Notes: generated from the sequence alone by a model not told the origin. 64,000 nt of DNA from Tetracentron sinense (GCA_015143295.1 CM026554.1:52078627-52142626), one strand, 5' to 3'; positions 35,516-47,215 are shown, counted from the stretch's first letter. Numbers and translations are program-made.

Positions 35516-36609
35516 CATGTGGTTGGTTTGTGGAAGGGCATCTTGTCAGTTGGGCATTTGATAATACCATTCTTTGAATATCGAGTAAGGGGGGGAGCGG
35601 AGGTCAGGTTTTGGAAAGACATTTGGTGCGGCAACACGGGATTGCAGGATGACTTTGCCATTATCTTTCGTCTAGCCATTAATAGGGACGCATCCGTGGG
35701 AGATTATATAGATAGGGGGGTGGGGGGGTTGTATGGTGCCCTAGACTGAGAAGAGCGTTGAATGACTGAGAAGTCTTGGTTTTTGGTAGCCTTTTAGAGC
35801 ATTTGGGTTCACCCCCTTTGGTTTCTCTGAGTCGGGATAGCAGAGTGTGGTCTATAGGCAACACGGGTCGTTTCACTGTGAGATCCCTAGTTCAGATTCT
35901 TAGGCCCAATTTTCCTGACTTTTTTCCTTATAAGACTATGTGGAATCCGGGTATTCCATCTAAAGTATCTTTCTTCCTATGGAATGCGGCTTTGAATAAG
36001 ATCCTCACTTGCGATCACTTGAAATCTAGAGGGTGGAGGATGGCGAATCGCTGTTTTATGTGCCTCCACGAGAAAGAGTCAGTGGATCACCTTCTTTTGC
36101 ACTGCCCTATAGCACGTGAATATTGGAGTTTCTTTCTGTTTCGTGTGGGTTTGGTTTGGGTCTTCCCCTCTTCTCTACTCAACTTCTTATCCTGCTGGGA
36201 GGCGATAGGCGAGTTCGACTCAAGGATGGCTATATGGTCAATTTTACCGGGCGCTATAGCATGGTCCATTTGGAAGGAGAGAAATAGGAGGGTTTTCGAG
36301 AATTCTACATCCTCCATCCATAGTATTTGCGCTTGGACACGTTCGACGGTGGTGGAGTGGTGCACTGCGTGTCAGGCAGGGGTGGATGTGGACATGTTAT
36401 TAGTCTGATCTTGCAGTAGGGGCCGCATTGAGGGGGTCGGGGCCTATTTTTGATTCTTGTTCACATTCCCATTTGGTAGTTGCTGGGTTTTGGTTCACGT
36501 CCTTGTGAGCCATGTTGTTCTGTTTCTTTCTTCATTATTTGTCTGCCATCTCTTTCATTTCTTATATATATTGCTTGGATTACCGATAAAAAAAAAACAT
36601 ATACTGTTT

Positions 36610-37490
36610 TTTCATTGCTTGCTTCATTTTAATGCATTTTGCCCTTTTTTCTTATACTTTAAATTGTTACTGTTTAGGGGTTCTGTTGCTACATGCTTAA
36701 TTTTTCTTCACTTTCTTTTTTAAATTCACTTTACAGGGTTTGTTTTGTTCAACATCATTGTATATTTAATGCTTTCGTCCTTGTCTAGATATGTGGATAT
36801 ATTCTTTAGTTGCTTTCGGAATGTATTTTGTGTCTTTATGGTTTGTTTGAATTCTTCTATGTTATTTGTTGAAATTTCTCTCTTTTCCATTCCGTAGAAT
36901 TTTATGATTTTATTCCCTATGATAACTTTATTTTCGCTCTATTTTTTAAATCTTTATTTGTATATATTTAATTCTTTGTCTATTGCCATGTTAGTACAAT
37001 TGAGTATATTCAAATTCTTCTATTTGCTTCAGTAGTTTCAATATGAGAAAATAAATGGTCATGAACGCCAATAAACGGTCATAAACATGTATAAAAAAAA
37101 TATATTTTTATCTTATATCTATTTTTTTTATCTTATATCTTTTATGACCATTTATGCATGTTTATGACCGTTTATGCATATTTATTATTGTTTATTACCG
37201 TTCATGACCATTTATTGTCGTTTATAGAAAATTTAAATTGAAAAAAAGTTAAATTTTTTTTATTTAACTTTTATGCTAGTTTATGACCGTTGCAATTCAA
37301 ATTTTGAATTTTCGTCTGTTTTCTTTATAAATTCAACCACTTCATCTCTCATTCTTACACATTTCTCATTTTCATTAACTTCTCAATTTCATAATCTCTA
37401 CTTTGGTCTTATTCTTATCCATGGAGGACCATATTTAGATGGATACTCTGACCCTTCCCCCGCCCCCAACTATGAGTTGGAGATGTTGGC
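36610..37490. other. AT-rich region with clustered TTTATGACC motifs
   Basis: Between about 37.04 and 37.29 kb, TTTATGACCGTTTATG-type words occur on the plus strand and GGTCATAAAC-type words in the opposite sense. A duplicated ATCTTATATCT sits between. CTTTATAAATTC at about 37.32 kb resembles a TATA box. The cluster could be the subterminal part and promoter of the adjacent Harbinger element, which is inference. No gene was seen. Confidence 0.4.
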
Positions 37491-37499
37491 CTAAGTTAG

Positions 37500-38160
37500 G
37501 AGCAGAGCCAGGATTTTCTTCCAGGGAGGCTAACAATGAGGTGTGGGGGGTTAAGGGGCGTAGGCCCGAGAAAAAAAATTTAGGGCCAAGTTTGTGGGTC
37601 ATTTCATCTCTTTGTCCATTTGTAAATAATATATTTTTGAGCAGTGAGTAGCGGTCCCTAGGGTCGCTTAACTTACCACTGTGTCCCTTTTAACACTCCT
37701 TTAACTCTGGTTAAGCTTAACTAAATTAAAGTTAAGATTTTTGTTGTATTTTTTTTTTTTAAAACAAGGTTAGATTGCTTAACTCTAGGGGTGAGTGAAT
37801 CTTAACCACCATTGGTGAGTGTTAAAAAGTGCGGCGTGGACCAATGAGGATCGTCAATTTTGTTAAATGATGGAAATCGTCGGTAAGTTAAGCATTTTTC
37901 TATATTTTTTTTAAGTTAGGGGCAAACCCTTGGTCTCTTCCCATGCCCATGCCTTCTTAAATTAAATAATATAAATATCAAAAAAAAAAATTTCTTCTCA
38001 AAAGTTCAGGGGGGCTTAGAGCCCCACCGCTACTCAGCTTTGCCCTTGCTCCCAGGCTGCCCATGTTGAAACTATACCAAAAAAAAAATAAATCCAAAAG
38101 TTGGGTTGGGGGGGGGCTTCGGTCCCCCGGGGCCCCATTTTGCTCCGCCCTTGGCCTTAG
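37500..38160. repeat. Dispersed repeats between LINE and Harbinger pseudogene
   Basis: 37.50-37.62 kb carries GGAGCAGAGCCAGGATTTTC, and 37.90-38.15 kb carries the reverse-oriented GAGCCCCACCGCTACTC with CGCCCTTGGCC. Both are GGCGGAGC-AG family copies in opposite orientation. Between them, 37.67-37.87 kb has a GTGTCCCTTTTAACACTCC / AACTCTAGGGGTGAGTGAAT unit of the TTAACC family. Confidence 0.5.
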
Positions 38161-38224
38161 TTGTTCTATGACAAGAACAATTTGATGCAGAGAGAATGAG
38201 ATCACGTCGCAGTTCCATCAAGGT

Positions 38225-39165
38225 CACACAACTATCGGGCGTTGTCAAGTTCAAGGCCACAAAAGACTCTACAACGACTATTTTATTAAAAACGTCGTGT
38301 ATTCTCCTAGTCAATTTCAGAGGAGGTCCTGAATGAGCCGATCTTTTTTTCTTCGAATCCAGTCTATAGTGGAGGCTCATGACCCTTACTTTATCCTAAA
38401 AAGAGATGCAACAAACACCTTGGGTTGTCATCTCTTCAAAAGGTCACTACTGCAATGATGAAGATGTTGTGGATGACTACGTGAGAATTAGTGAATGTAC
38501 CTTAATCGAAAATCTAAGAAAGTTTGTTAGGGCGGTGGTTGAAGTTTTTGGTGAGGAGTACTTGAGATCACCAAACACTAACGATATTTCTAGATTGCTA
38601 GCTCAAGTTGAGTGTCGTGGATTTCTTGGGATGGTGGGGGGCAGCGATTGTATGCATTGTTAGTGGGAAAATTGTCCAGTTGCGTGGAAAGGTAAGTATA
38701 AAAGGGGAAACCACCACGATCCATCGATTATTCTTGAAGCCGTGACTTCGTATGATCTTTGGATATGATATATTTTCTTTGGGTTACCGGGATCACACAA
38801 TGCTATCAATGAGTTAGAACGATCTTCTTTCTTTACCAACCTCGTTCAAGGAGAATCAATCACCTCTAGTCAATTACTCAATTAATGGTCATGACTATAC
38901 AACAAGGTATTATCTTGCCAATGACATATATCCCTATGGACCATGGTCCATATTTGTAAAAATAATTACATGCCCATGATAGAATAAGGACAAACATTTT
39001 GTTGCAGCTCAAGAGTCGGTAAGGAAGGATGTCGAGCGAGCATTTGGAGTGCTCCAAGCGCTATTTGCAATTGTTCGTGAACCATCTTGTTTTTGGGATC
39101 TTTCAACACTTAGAGATATCATGAAGGCGCACATTATAATGCATACCATGATAGTTGAAGAATGA
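38225..39165 (+). pseudogene. PIF/Harbinger transposase (DDE_Tnp_4) pseudogene
   Basis: Segments in shifting frames follow the order of plant Harbinger transposases. They are HKRLYNDYFIKNVVYSPSQF, AHDPYFILKRDATNTLG, LSSLQKV, then an intact 85-codon stretch (38406-38663) with DDYVRISECTLIENLRKFVR and FGEEYLRSPNTNDISRLL ending SDCMHC. The last of these is the first catalytic Asp region (usually IDCMHW). Further on are RAFGVLQALFAIVREPSCFW and HTMIVEE. Multiple frameshifts and a stop after SDCMHC show it is dead. It is convergent with the accessory ORF downstream. Confidence 0.85.
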
Positions 39166-39429
39166 AGATGAACACGATGGTTACATACCTGACCTCAATT
39201 ACGTTGTAATTGATGCAAATATTGCGGTGTCGAACAAGCGTAAGTAGATCTTGTTGAACACTTGTTGCAACTTCAAGGGCTCGTATAAACGTTTAAAATA
39301 CAATAATGATAGCAAATAATTAAAAGAAACAATTAGTCTTCAAACACCACGAAACCCTTTTTGAAGAATTTGCATCCTAAGACGACTATAACATCCTTGG
39401 GCATCAAGAGTCATTCCACTTGTATTTAT

Positions 39430-41954
39430 CGTCATTATTTTCTCCTCATCTGCTACTTGTTTCCATCGTTGCTTTTTTTCTTCTAGGATTACTTATCTTT
39501 CGATCAGTTCCATTTTATTTTTTTTTGCATTGGTCTATTTTTTTCTTTAATTGCTTGCAAGTAGGCTACATCGATTTTTTTCTCTATTCCATCATTTCTT
39601 TTAAAAGATCCACAACAATTGGCCTTTTTGTGATGTTTTTTTTTTTTTTCGTAATCTTTCATCTTTCGCTTCTCAGCATCCTGTTTGGGTGGTCTCTGCA
39701 CAAAATCAGCGTTTGGGACATCGTCGTCTGCAAGATTTATGAGACTCTCCGGAGCAGAAGATGATGACATGCCGGAAAAGAATTTCACATCATTGCCTTT
39801 AAATGATGATTTTTTCTTATTAATGTCATCCATCCACTTCGGCTAGAGTCTTAATAGATTCCAACAATGATCAAACATGATTTTTTTTTCCAACCGTTTG
39901 TTCATATAGTATTTTTGCTTCTCCAATTTGAAAATATACAAATCTTAATTAAATATATGTAAAACAACAATAATCAATCATATATTTAGGTTTATCTTGT
40001 TTTGTTCATTCTTTCCACTTGAGCGCATATTTTCAATTTGAGCATGACAACTTCAAAATTTGTTGGTTGCATGTTGAATAGTCGTCTATCGTTGTTGTAA
40101 TGACTTCTCATCCCGATCACTATCAATTTTCTTGTACTGGTGAAAATACAGGCATACTCGCCCCCAAAGTCTGTTTTTACTTTGGTCATTCCCGTGTATG
40201 CCATCCATATTGATGTTGAGCCATGTTGTCACAAGAAAAATGTTTTCTTGTACGTTGAAGTTGGAACATCATTTTTTTAGCGCTCTTTGACAAAACAGAT
40301 TGAGAGGAATAAGTAGAAAATTGCAATGATTGATTCGCAATTTGGTAAGTAGAAATTTGAGGATTCACATCGAAATTGATAATAAAAAAAATACTAGAAC
40401 AACAAAGAAAAGTGTTCTAAAAAAATATTGTTTTCTACAAAGCATTGGTCTTGACTTGATAGCCATTGACATTCAAATAAAATTGTTTATAGCCGTTGGC
40501 ATAGAGTTGTTGACATGGATTTGTTGCATTCAAAGGGACCCACTAATAATTTAAAATATAAATTAGTTGGTTGTGTGGCCATGCTTTCAATCGGTAAGTA
40601 AATTTGGCTGAACAAAGTTTCCGTTGAAGATAGATTTGTATGACGTGGCACAACAAATCGCAATTGCTTCCTAGATACATTATTCATTGTACCAAATTTA
40701 TGATTCATGTTGAACAGTAATTGTGATTTGTTGTGCCACATCATACAAATTTATCTCCAACGGATACATTATTCATTATGTCAAATTTGCTTACAGGTTG
40801 AAAACATGGTAAAGTTGCCATGTTTTCAATCACACGACAAACTAGTTTATATTATTGGACCCCCTTTGAATGCGACCAATCAATGCCAATGACTATAAAC
40901 AGTTTTATTTGAATGTCAATGACTATAAAGCCAAGGCCAATGCTTTGTATAAAATAATATTTTTTTCCACTTTCCCTTGTTGTCCTAATATTTCGTTTTA
41001 TTATCAATTTGGACACAAATCATTAAATTTCTATTCACTAAATTGTGAATTAATCATTGCAATTTCCTACTCATTCTCCTCTCAATCTAGCGCCCTGCTA
41101 GAGAATGTTAAAAAAACGAGGTGTCATTTTCAACGTATAAGAAGACATTCTTCTTGTGATGACATGTCTCAACATTAGTATGAATGACGTGCACAAGAAC
41201 GATCAAAGACAATTTTCTGTAAGCGAGTGACAATATTTCCATCACTATAAGAAAATTGATAGTGATTGGGATGAAAAATCACTGCAGCAACGGTCGGCGA
41301 TTATTCAACATGCAACCAACAAATTTTATGGTTGTCATGCTCAAATTGAAAATATGCGCCCAAGTAGAAAAAAATGAATAAGACAAGGTAAACATAAACA
41401 TATAATTGATTATTGTTGTTGTGCATATATTTAATTAAGATTTGAATTTTTCCTGATTGGAGATATGCAAAAACATTATATGAACAAACGGTTGGAAAAA
41501 AATTCATGTTCGACAATTGTTGGAATCTCTTAAGACTCTATCCGAAGTAGATGGATGACATTAGCAAGTGAAAAACATCATTTAGAGGCAAAGATGCAAA
41601 ATCCTTTTTCATCATGTCATCATCTTCTATTCTAAAGAGTCCCATAAATCTTGTAGAGGACGACGTCCCAAACACAGGTTTTGTGTAGAGATCATCAGAC
41701 ATGAATGCTGAGAAGCAAAAGATGAAAGATTACGCAAAAGACATCACAAAAACACCTATTGTTATAGATATCTTAAAAGAAATGATGGGAGAGAGAAAAA
41801 AAAAACCAATGCAGCCTACTTACAGGCAATTGAAGAGAAAAACATACTAATGCCAAAAAAAAATAGAGTTGATTGAAATGGTTCTAATCCTGGAAGAAGA
41901 AAGGCAACGACGAATACAAGTAGCAGATGGGGAGAGAATAACGACGATAGGCTT
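39430..41954. repeat. 2.5-kb inverted duplication centred at 40692
   Basis: Position x on the left pairs with 81384 minus x on the right. CCGTTG at 40621-40626 pairs with CAACGG at 40758-40763. ATGGATGACATTA at 39833 (minus) pairs with 41551 (plus). TTGGTTGCATGTTGAATA at about 40061 pairs with the same word reversed at about 41306. The same sum holds 70 bp and 860 bp from the centre, so net indels nearly cancel. Homology fades beyond about 39.43 and 41.95 kb. The arms are about 1.2 kb. Confidence 0.85.
39504..40370 (-). pseudogene. Harbinger accessory (Myb/NAM-associated) ORF, left inverted copy
   Basis: The minus-strand frame from 39833 reads MDDINKKKSSFKGNDVKFF, later PESLINLADDDVPN, then KRKMKDYEKKKKHHKKANCC. 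Upstream minus segments (40204-39992 and about 40368) read like the Myb/SANT part, for example FNMQPTNFEVVMLKLKICAQ. The order matches the second ORF of PIF/Harbinger elements, which assists the transposase. Broken frames show decay. It is the left arm of the inverted duplication centred at 40692. Confidence 0.7.
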
Positions 41955-41960
41955 CATGTT
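41030..41960 (+). pseudogene. Harbinger accessory ORF, right inverted copy
   Basis: Mirror of the left copy. ATGGATGACATTAGCAAG at 41551, a PINLVEDDVPN-like stretch, KQKMKDYAK, and an AAYLQAIEEKN-like stretch follow on the plus strand. It is more broken than the left copy, with in-frame stops. Both copies point away from a shared centre. Confidence 0.7.
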
Positions 41961-42024
41961 ACCAAAAAGAAATACGGCGTGACTGGTGGGGGAGCATTTA
42001 GAGCAAGATAGCACCCTAAATAAT

Positions 42025-42204
42025 TATGGCTGCACAATGGGCCAGGCTGCCGCGGCCCTACTCATGTTAATGATGGGTTGGGCTGAGGTTTTGTGGAGCT
42101 GGGTTGTGTTGGGGCTCGATTAGAAGCTATGGGTTGAGTATAAGATGAGCTGGGCCTGAACTAACTTCACCTCAACCCAATCCCCCCCGCGATGTGCAGC
42201 CCTA
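42025..42204. mobile_element. 180-bp hAT-type MITE
   Basis: The ends are TATGGCTGCACAATGGG and, reversed, TAGGGCTGCACATCGC. The flanking 8-mers TAAATAAT (42017-42024) and TAAATAAC (42205-42212) differ at one base. The interior is rich in GGGCTGGG/CTCAACCC. No coding. Confidence 0.75.
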
Positions 42205-43015
42205 TAAATAACGGGGTTAGGAGCTGTAGAGTCGGCCAGGCCCTGGTTCGAGTTAAGCGCGGATTGGGATAGTGTTTGAGCAGCTTGAACTGGGTTCAAT
42301 CCCTCTAGCCCAGCTTGAAGGCACCCTGTTGAAACTCGTATAGATGGTATCTTATGGCGCCGCCGAAACTCATGTAGATAGTTTCTTATGAGAGAAATGC
42401 TGCTGTTTGGCATGGTTTTCTAGTGATTCTCTAATTTTAGTAATGTATCAATTTGAATCATTTGAAATGATATTGTGTTGAGAATTCGTTTGAAAAAAGT
42501 CGGTCAAAATCGATCATAGAGAACAGAAACGATCGTTTTTGCCATTGTCACTATAGAAGGGTGGTTAAAGGAATCCCTCCATAGGGGGCAGGTTTGGGAT
42601 TGATCGTCTCTTTATAATATTGGGCAAGCTTGGAACTTCGTAAGTGCCAACAATAAAATGGAATTTGCTTCTTTGTCTCTTCTAATTTGAGTTCCCGCAA
42701 AAGAAAAATGCATGCCTGATTTATGACTATAAGCACCTTCCAAAATTGGATCAAAGTTAATTGCGAGGAGTTCAATCGCATATGTGACGCTTGCGGGTTG
42801 AAGGAGAAAAATTTTGCACGAGAAATCAAAAATCAATTTGTTTTCCCCTCCAATCCGCAAGTGACAAAGTGATTGAACTCTCCCGAGTTCAATTGCAATT
42901 GATTGTGATCCAATCTCACATCTTCCTGGTCCCCTCACCAATCTCATGTTGATCCATTCATAGTGGATTAGAGTTAAAGAGTCCCCTAGCTTCGGTTCTT
43001 CTGCATCATTTGGGT
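42205..43015. other. Intergenic, no recognised feature
   Basis: ORFs of 92-111 codons on the minus strand overlap here but show no domain and no conserved composition. Nothing was supported. Confidence 0.45.
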
Positions 43016-43019
43016 GGGT

Positions 43020-43345
43020 AGGGGTGGAGCCAAGGGTGAGGGGCTAGGGGTAAGGGGGGCAAATGTCTCCTAAACTTTTGAAAAAAGAAGAGGAAGAAAT
43101 TAAGTTTTATATTATATTATTTAATTTACTAGGCATAGCCATGAGACAAAGGGGCACTTGCCCTTAACTTAAAAAGAAAAAAAAAACATTATTTACAAAC
43201 AGATGAGATGGCTTATGATCTAGGCCCTAATTTATTTTTTAGGCCCTGAACCCTGCTTCCCTCGACCCAAACTATTTTATACTCACCTAATCCTTCTCTA
43301 CAAGCCCAACAATTACTAACGTTATCAATCTTGCCCCCTGTAATA
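43020..43345. repeat. Dispersed 'GGCGGAGC-AG' family, copy 3
   Basis: It opens GGGGTGGAGCCAAGGG and contains AAACTTTTGAAAAAAGAAGA, a TATATTATTTAATTTACTAG-CATAGCCATG block, ACAGATGAGATGGCTTATGA and a CAACAATTACTAACGTTATC block closing with TTGCCCCCTG. It aligns segment by segment with copy 1 at 1.84-2.23 kb. Confidence 0.6.
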
Positions 43346-44350
43346 AAAACATGTAGTCATCCAAAGCGAATGTATAGCAGTTCTCCTACTTACTATTCAT
43401 GGACCTAGTAATTTTTTGGTAATCATGGACCTAGTATTAGATAGGCCGCCTTAATATCTTTTTCAGTAGACTAGCATGAGTTTGGGTTGTGCATACTCGC
43501 TCCGCTCACTAGTGATGGATGAGTCTAGATTGATTGGCTTGGCCTGAGTAAGACTTGACCTCTATGGTTTTAGAAAAAAAATTACTTACAATTCGGGGCA
43601 TGTGTTGTGTTTTTGTGAGTCAGAAGAGAAGAAAATTCATATTTAATTGAAATTAACATCTTTTAAATACTTTTTTTTTATTGTTGAGGGCAAAATCAAT
43701 GGTTCATTAGAGATTACTTTACTTGTATTTACCAAAAGGTGGCGCCTCATTTGTAAAAAAAACCAGGCCCGCCCACATTATTTCTCTGATAAAAAGAGTA
43801 TTAGACACTAAAATTGGGAAGTTGTTCTCAAGAGCTAAGTTGAATTTGGAAGTAGGAATTGGGGTTAGGAAGGAATAAAAGAACTCTTGTTTTGTCAAAG
43901 GAGATGTCAGCTTAGAAAGGCCCCATAAACATGTCATGCTTGGATATGCAAGATCCTGAGATTGGGTATCCAGACTTGATTTTCATGATGAGGGGGATTT
44001 TTTTTTTTTGGGTATCACAAATTTGAGGGGATTAAATTTTTTGTTTTTTTTTGGGTATCATTGGTATGTTGTGTTAGTATCTATTCATTGGTTAGGGGGG
44101 TAGAGAACCTAGTATTTGAGCATTTGAACATGGGCATATCAACCTTCACCACAACCAGGGGCGGAGCCAGAATTTTCCTATAGAGGGGCTAACAATGTGG
44201 TGTGGTTTATTTATTTATTTATTTATTGAGGGCCATCTTGTCTATTAGTGTTTGCCTATGTCCTCTTAAATTAAATAATATAAGAATGAGTTTGATTTTT
44301 TTTTTTGGGACTCTAGCGGCTCTGCCCATGATCCCAGGCTATGCCTTACT
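43346..44350. other. Intergenic with one short GGCGGAGC repeat
   Basis: Most is unassigned. GGGGCGGAGCCAGAATTTTC at 44159 and AGCGGCTCTGCCCATGATCC at about 44313 mark the two ends of a short copy of the GGCGGAGC-AG repeat, with a (TTTA)n run inside. Confidence 0.5.
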
Positions 44351-44966
44351 AATTCACTGTAGGTATTGACTTTTTAAAGGGGTCAACAGTTCCTGTGACC
44401 ACAACTCATGAGAATAGATCTCAGACCAACTACACAAGAGATATACCGGCACAAGCAGACAAGTGTATAATGTGGCAATTGATTTATTAGTTTATTTCTC
44501 ACTTTAAGCTCTCTTTTATATTTAGTGTTCCTTGATCTTGATAGGAAGAGATTCCAAACTCCTCTTTGATATAATCATCATATCATCTGGTAGTGGAGTT
44601 GAGGTTGGAGAAACTAGAAAATGATGGGTGACAATACATCCTTACAACAAAACACAATATAAGAAGATATAAATTTGGTTTTATATGAATATGGGAATAG
44701 TTAGATAGACTGAATTGGCATCAAAGACCGTAACGAAGAAAAGAAGCAAGTTATTTCATCCATCCATCAAGGGAGTAGCTACAATGGACATTTAACAGAG
44801 ACATATTATTCAAATCCTTCAAAACTTGATCATACAAACAAACTGAATTATCAAAACCTGACCAAAAAAAAAAAATCATTATCGTCCAATGGTGCATGGT
44901 CTGATCGATGAAATTGACTATACTTAGTAAAATATCGTGAGCTCCGTCGACCAATAATGTCAATCT

Positions 44967-45135
44967 AACTTTTTTTTTTGGTATGACACACAATTAGGCC
45001 GCAACCTCGGTTAGTAAGTTTGTATCTGTTTTAAATTAAAGACGGATGGAGAGTGCAATCCACTCTCACTATCTCGGGAATGGAATCCGGAACCTCCTTC
45101 CTAAGAAGAAGGGATACACCTACCACCGGTTCCTA
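44967..45135 (-). mobile_element. tRNA-derived SINE, copy B
   Basis: On the minus strand AACCGGTGGTAGGTGTATCC (box A-like) is followed by GGTTCCGGATTCCATTCCC (box B-like), then a body matching copy A (GAGGTTGCGGCCTA), and a poly-A seen on plus as T-run 44971-44980. Confidence 0.55.
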
Positions 45136-45384
45136 GGGTGTGTACAATCTTAGCTAACTACCACTCGAAAGTAGGCCCTACACAAGCCGCTAAATCGGAT
45201 GATCATATAGAGCAGTGGGCAAGTGCAATGATCATGTCGTACACATATAATTAATTAAAGAAAATAAGGGTACACCTCCCTATGAGTTTTTTGAGATGTA
45301 ATAGTTGAAAGACTCACGGTTGTACTAACTTAACTCCAAACATGCTAACCTTACATAAATGCTCACATATCTTTATCTTCTTTA

Positions 45385-45742
45385 TCTTTACTATTATAAT
45401 GATTTTTTTGAAATTCTCAAACTACCTTATATAAAAACAGTACATAGATTTAATGTTTTACTTTAATTCTCAAACTAACCCTTGTTCATCTATCTATTTA
45501 GAATCATAGCCAATCGTGATTGAACTTGGGGAGAGTTCAATCGCACTTGGGTGTTAACATGTGTCGCTTTTAACTCTTATTAACTGTGATTAACTCCTTC
45601 CCCTCGCTCTCACGTGCGTCGCACATGCCACTAGTGAGTTCAATCGCACCTGCATGGTTAAAACATATCCCTTTTAACTCTTATTAACTGTGGTTAACTC
45701 CTTCCCCTCACTCTCTCGTGCATCGCACGTGCCACGCGCTAG
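45385..45742 (+). mobile_element. Helitron with duplicated 3' end
   Basis: It starts TCTTTACTATTATAATG after a host A. A first terminus GTGCGTCGCACATGCCACTAG ends at 45634 and is followed by T. About 108 bp later a second, related terminus with GTGCATCGCACGTGCC and CGCTAG ends at 45742, again followed by T. Both carry the short hairpin roughly 10 bases before CTAG. The intervening segment repeats AGTTCAATCGCACCTG and TTTAACTCTTATTAACTGTG. Non-autonomous. Confidence 0.8.
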
Positions 45743-46429
45743 TATATAATAATAACAAAAGTGAGTTAAGTTATGTAAGCTTAACTAATGTAATGTCATC
45801 TTAACCCGGCCCTCTTTCTTTGCTATATACCTATACCCAAAATGCCCCTAAAATTATTTAGGGGTCAAAATGTCTATACATCATATTCTTACAGCCGATG
45901 TGTCCTTTACTATTTTTTATCCAAAATATTCTCTAAGTTTTTATACCTAAAATATCCCTTATTTTTTTTTCCAAAGTGTCTCGCTAGAGCCATCTTTTCA
46001 CTCTCTCTTCTTCCCTTATTTCTCACGTGTACACGTGCCGCTCACTAGTTAAAATAAAAATGAGAACCGAAGAGAAGATTTGTGTTAAATCAAAAAACAA
46101 AAGAAAAAGTGAAGGACTGTATACAAAAGTGAAGACTTTCGTTTCATTTACTAGTAAACGTAAGGGTCTGAGTGAAAGACGGAGGGACAACCTTAGATAA
46201 AACTTCTTGAAACCTGCTGTCATAGAGCTAATCACAACATAAAAAATTAGAGTTTTGAAATTATGTAATTCTTTTGCGATAAATTTAAAGAATCACATAA
46301 AATATAAAAGTTGTTAACATTATTTTATAAATATAACATTAAATTAAAATACTTTTTAAAATCTTAGCATTATAAATAATTATTAGGTGATATTTATAAA
46401 ATTATGTGACTTGTTATTTGAAGAATTTT

Positions 46430-46930
46430 TTTTTTCTTTACAAGCGGCACCCACAAGTTACACAGAATAGAACCTAGGGGTGGTAGCCCCCATAACATCA
46501 TTCCCAGGCAAAACCTTAAGGCCATCCCGGGGGGATCTGCAAAAGTTGTCAAGTCAGGAGGAAGAGACCTCATGATTTGCAAACCAGTCTACCGACGAAT
46601 TCCTTTCTCTGTACTCATGCGTCAAACGGCATTCCCAAAATTTTAAAAGAAAATTCTAATAGACAGTGATTAATGAGAATCACAAACCGTAATTCCTTTA
46701 TTCAGAATCATAGCAAGAGACTTGGAGTCTGTTTCAACAAAAACCTTTTAAGACCCCCCATGTCTTGGTCACGTAACATATGCAGGCAAAGCCTACCAAC
46801 CACTTATCTGATTCATCCCTAAGCAGGTATCCTATTTCCCTTATGTCTGAAACCTTCCATCATCAAGATCCAGTGAAAAAAAACAAAAGAGACTTTACCA
46901 CCTTAGAGTGGTTCTTTGAAAAAGATGAGG
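46430..46930 (-). pseudogene. LINE 3' end with RNase H-like remnant
   Basis: On the minus strand ETDSKSLAMILNKGI (about 46700-46745), then ADWF-type residues as TGLQIMRSLPPDLTTFADPP (about 46520-46580), match the C-terminal RNase H region of plant LINEs, followed by a poly-A tail (plus T-run at about 46427-46436). Stops and frameshifts make it a relic. Confidence 0.65.
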
Positions 46931-47047
46931 GGAAAACTTAATAAGATGTCGGGGAAGCGAAATATTTTAGATCACAAACGCTTATGCACTTGCCTTTAGG
47001 GGATAAAAGTTGGATGAATCTCCTGTGGTTCTTTCCATCGGCGTCTT

Positions 47048-47215
47048 CAATTTTTTTTTTTTTGCTTGGTCCTAATCATTTATCTACCTAGGTTAGGGGT
47101 TGGGGGTTAACACTCATGATAGGTGTCAACAGCCACACCAAGACTCAAACACCAGTCTCACCTCCCCAAAGGGAGATACACTACCACTGGGACAAGCACA
47201 TGGTGTGTGGCGCCT
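47048..47215 (-). mobile_element. tRNA-derived SINE, copy C
   Basis: Minus strand: CTTGTCCCAGTGGTAGTGTA (box A-like), then GGTGTTTGAGTCTTGG (box B-like), body, and poly-A (plus T-run at 47050-47063). It has the clearest polymerase III boxes of the three copies. Confidence 0.6.

Larger units (their letters stand above)
32585..36598 (+). pseudogene. 5'-truncated L1-type LINE split by an LTR element
   Basis: Part one (32594-32678) reads LRAVIVAKYGALSCWIPKEV. Part two (35516-36408) continues VGLWKGILSVG, then AEVRFWKDIWCG. After a frameshift near 35750 comes the reverse-transcriptase zinc-binding domain: TVRSLVQILR, IPSKVSFFLWNAALNK, CFMCLHEKESVDHLLLHCPI with the Cys/His zinc ligands, and WSIWKERNRRVFEN. 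It ends in an AT-rich tail with TACCGATAAAAAAAAA at about 36581-36597, the expected LINE poly-A end. The reading frame is interrupted by 2.8 kb of foreign DNA, so it is dead. Confidence 0.87.

Noticed and set aside
39420..39764. A 114-codon plus-strand hydrophobic ORF
   Set aside because: It is the antisense of the Lys-rich Harbinger accessory ORF.
45842..46048. Small plus-strand ORF
   Set aside because: Low-complexity Phe/Leu-rich reading of AT-rich DNA next to a Helitron, with no start context or homology.
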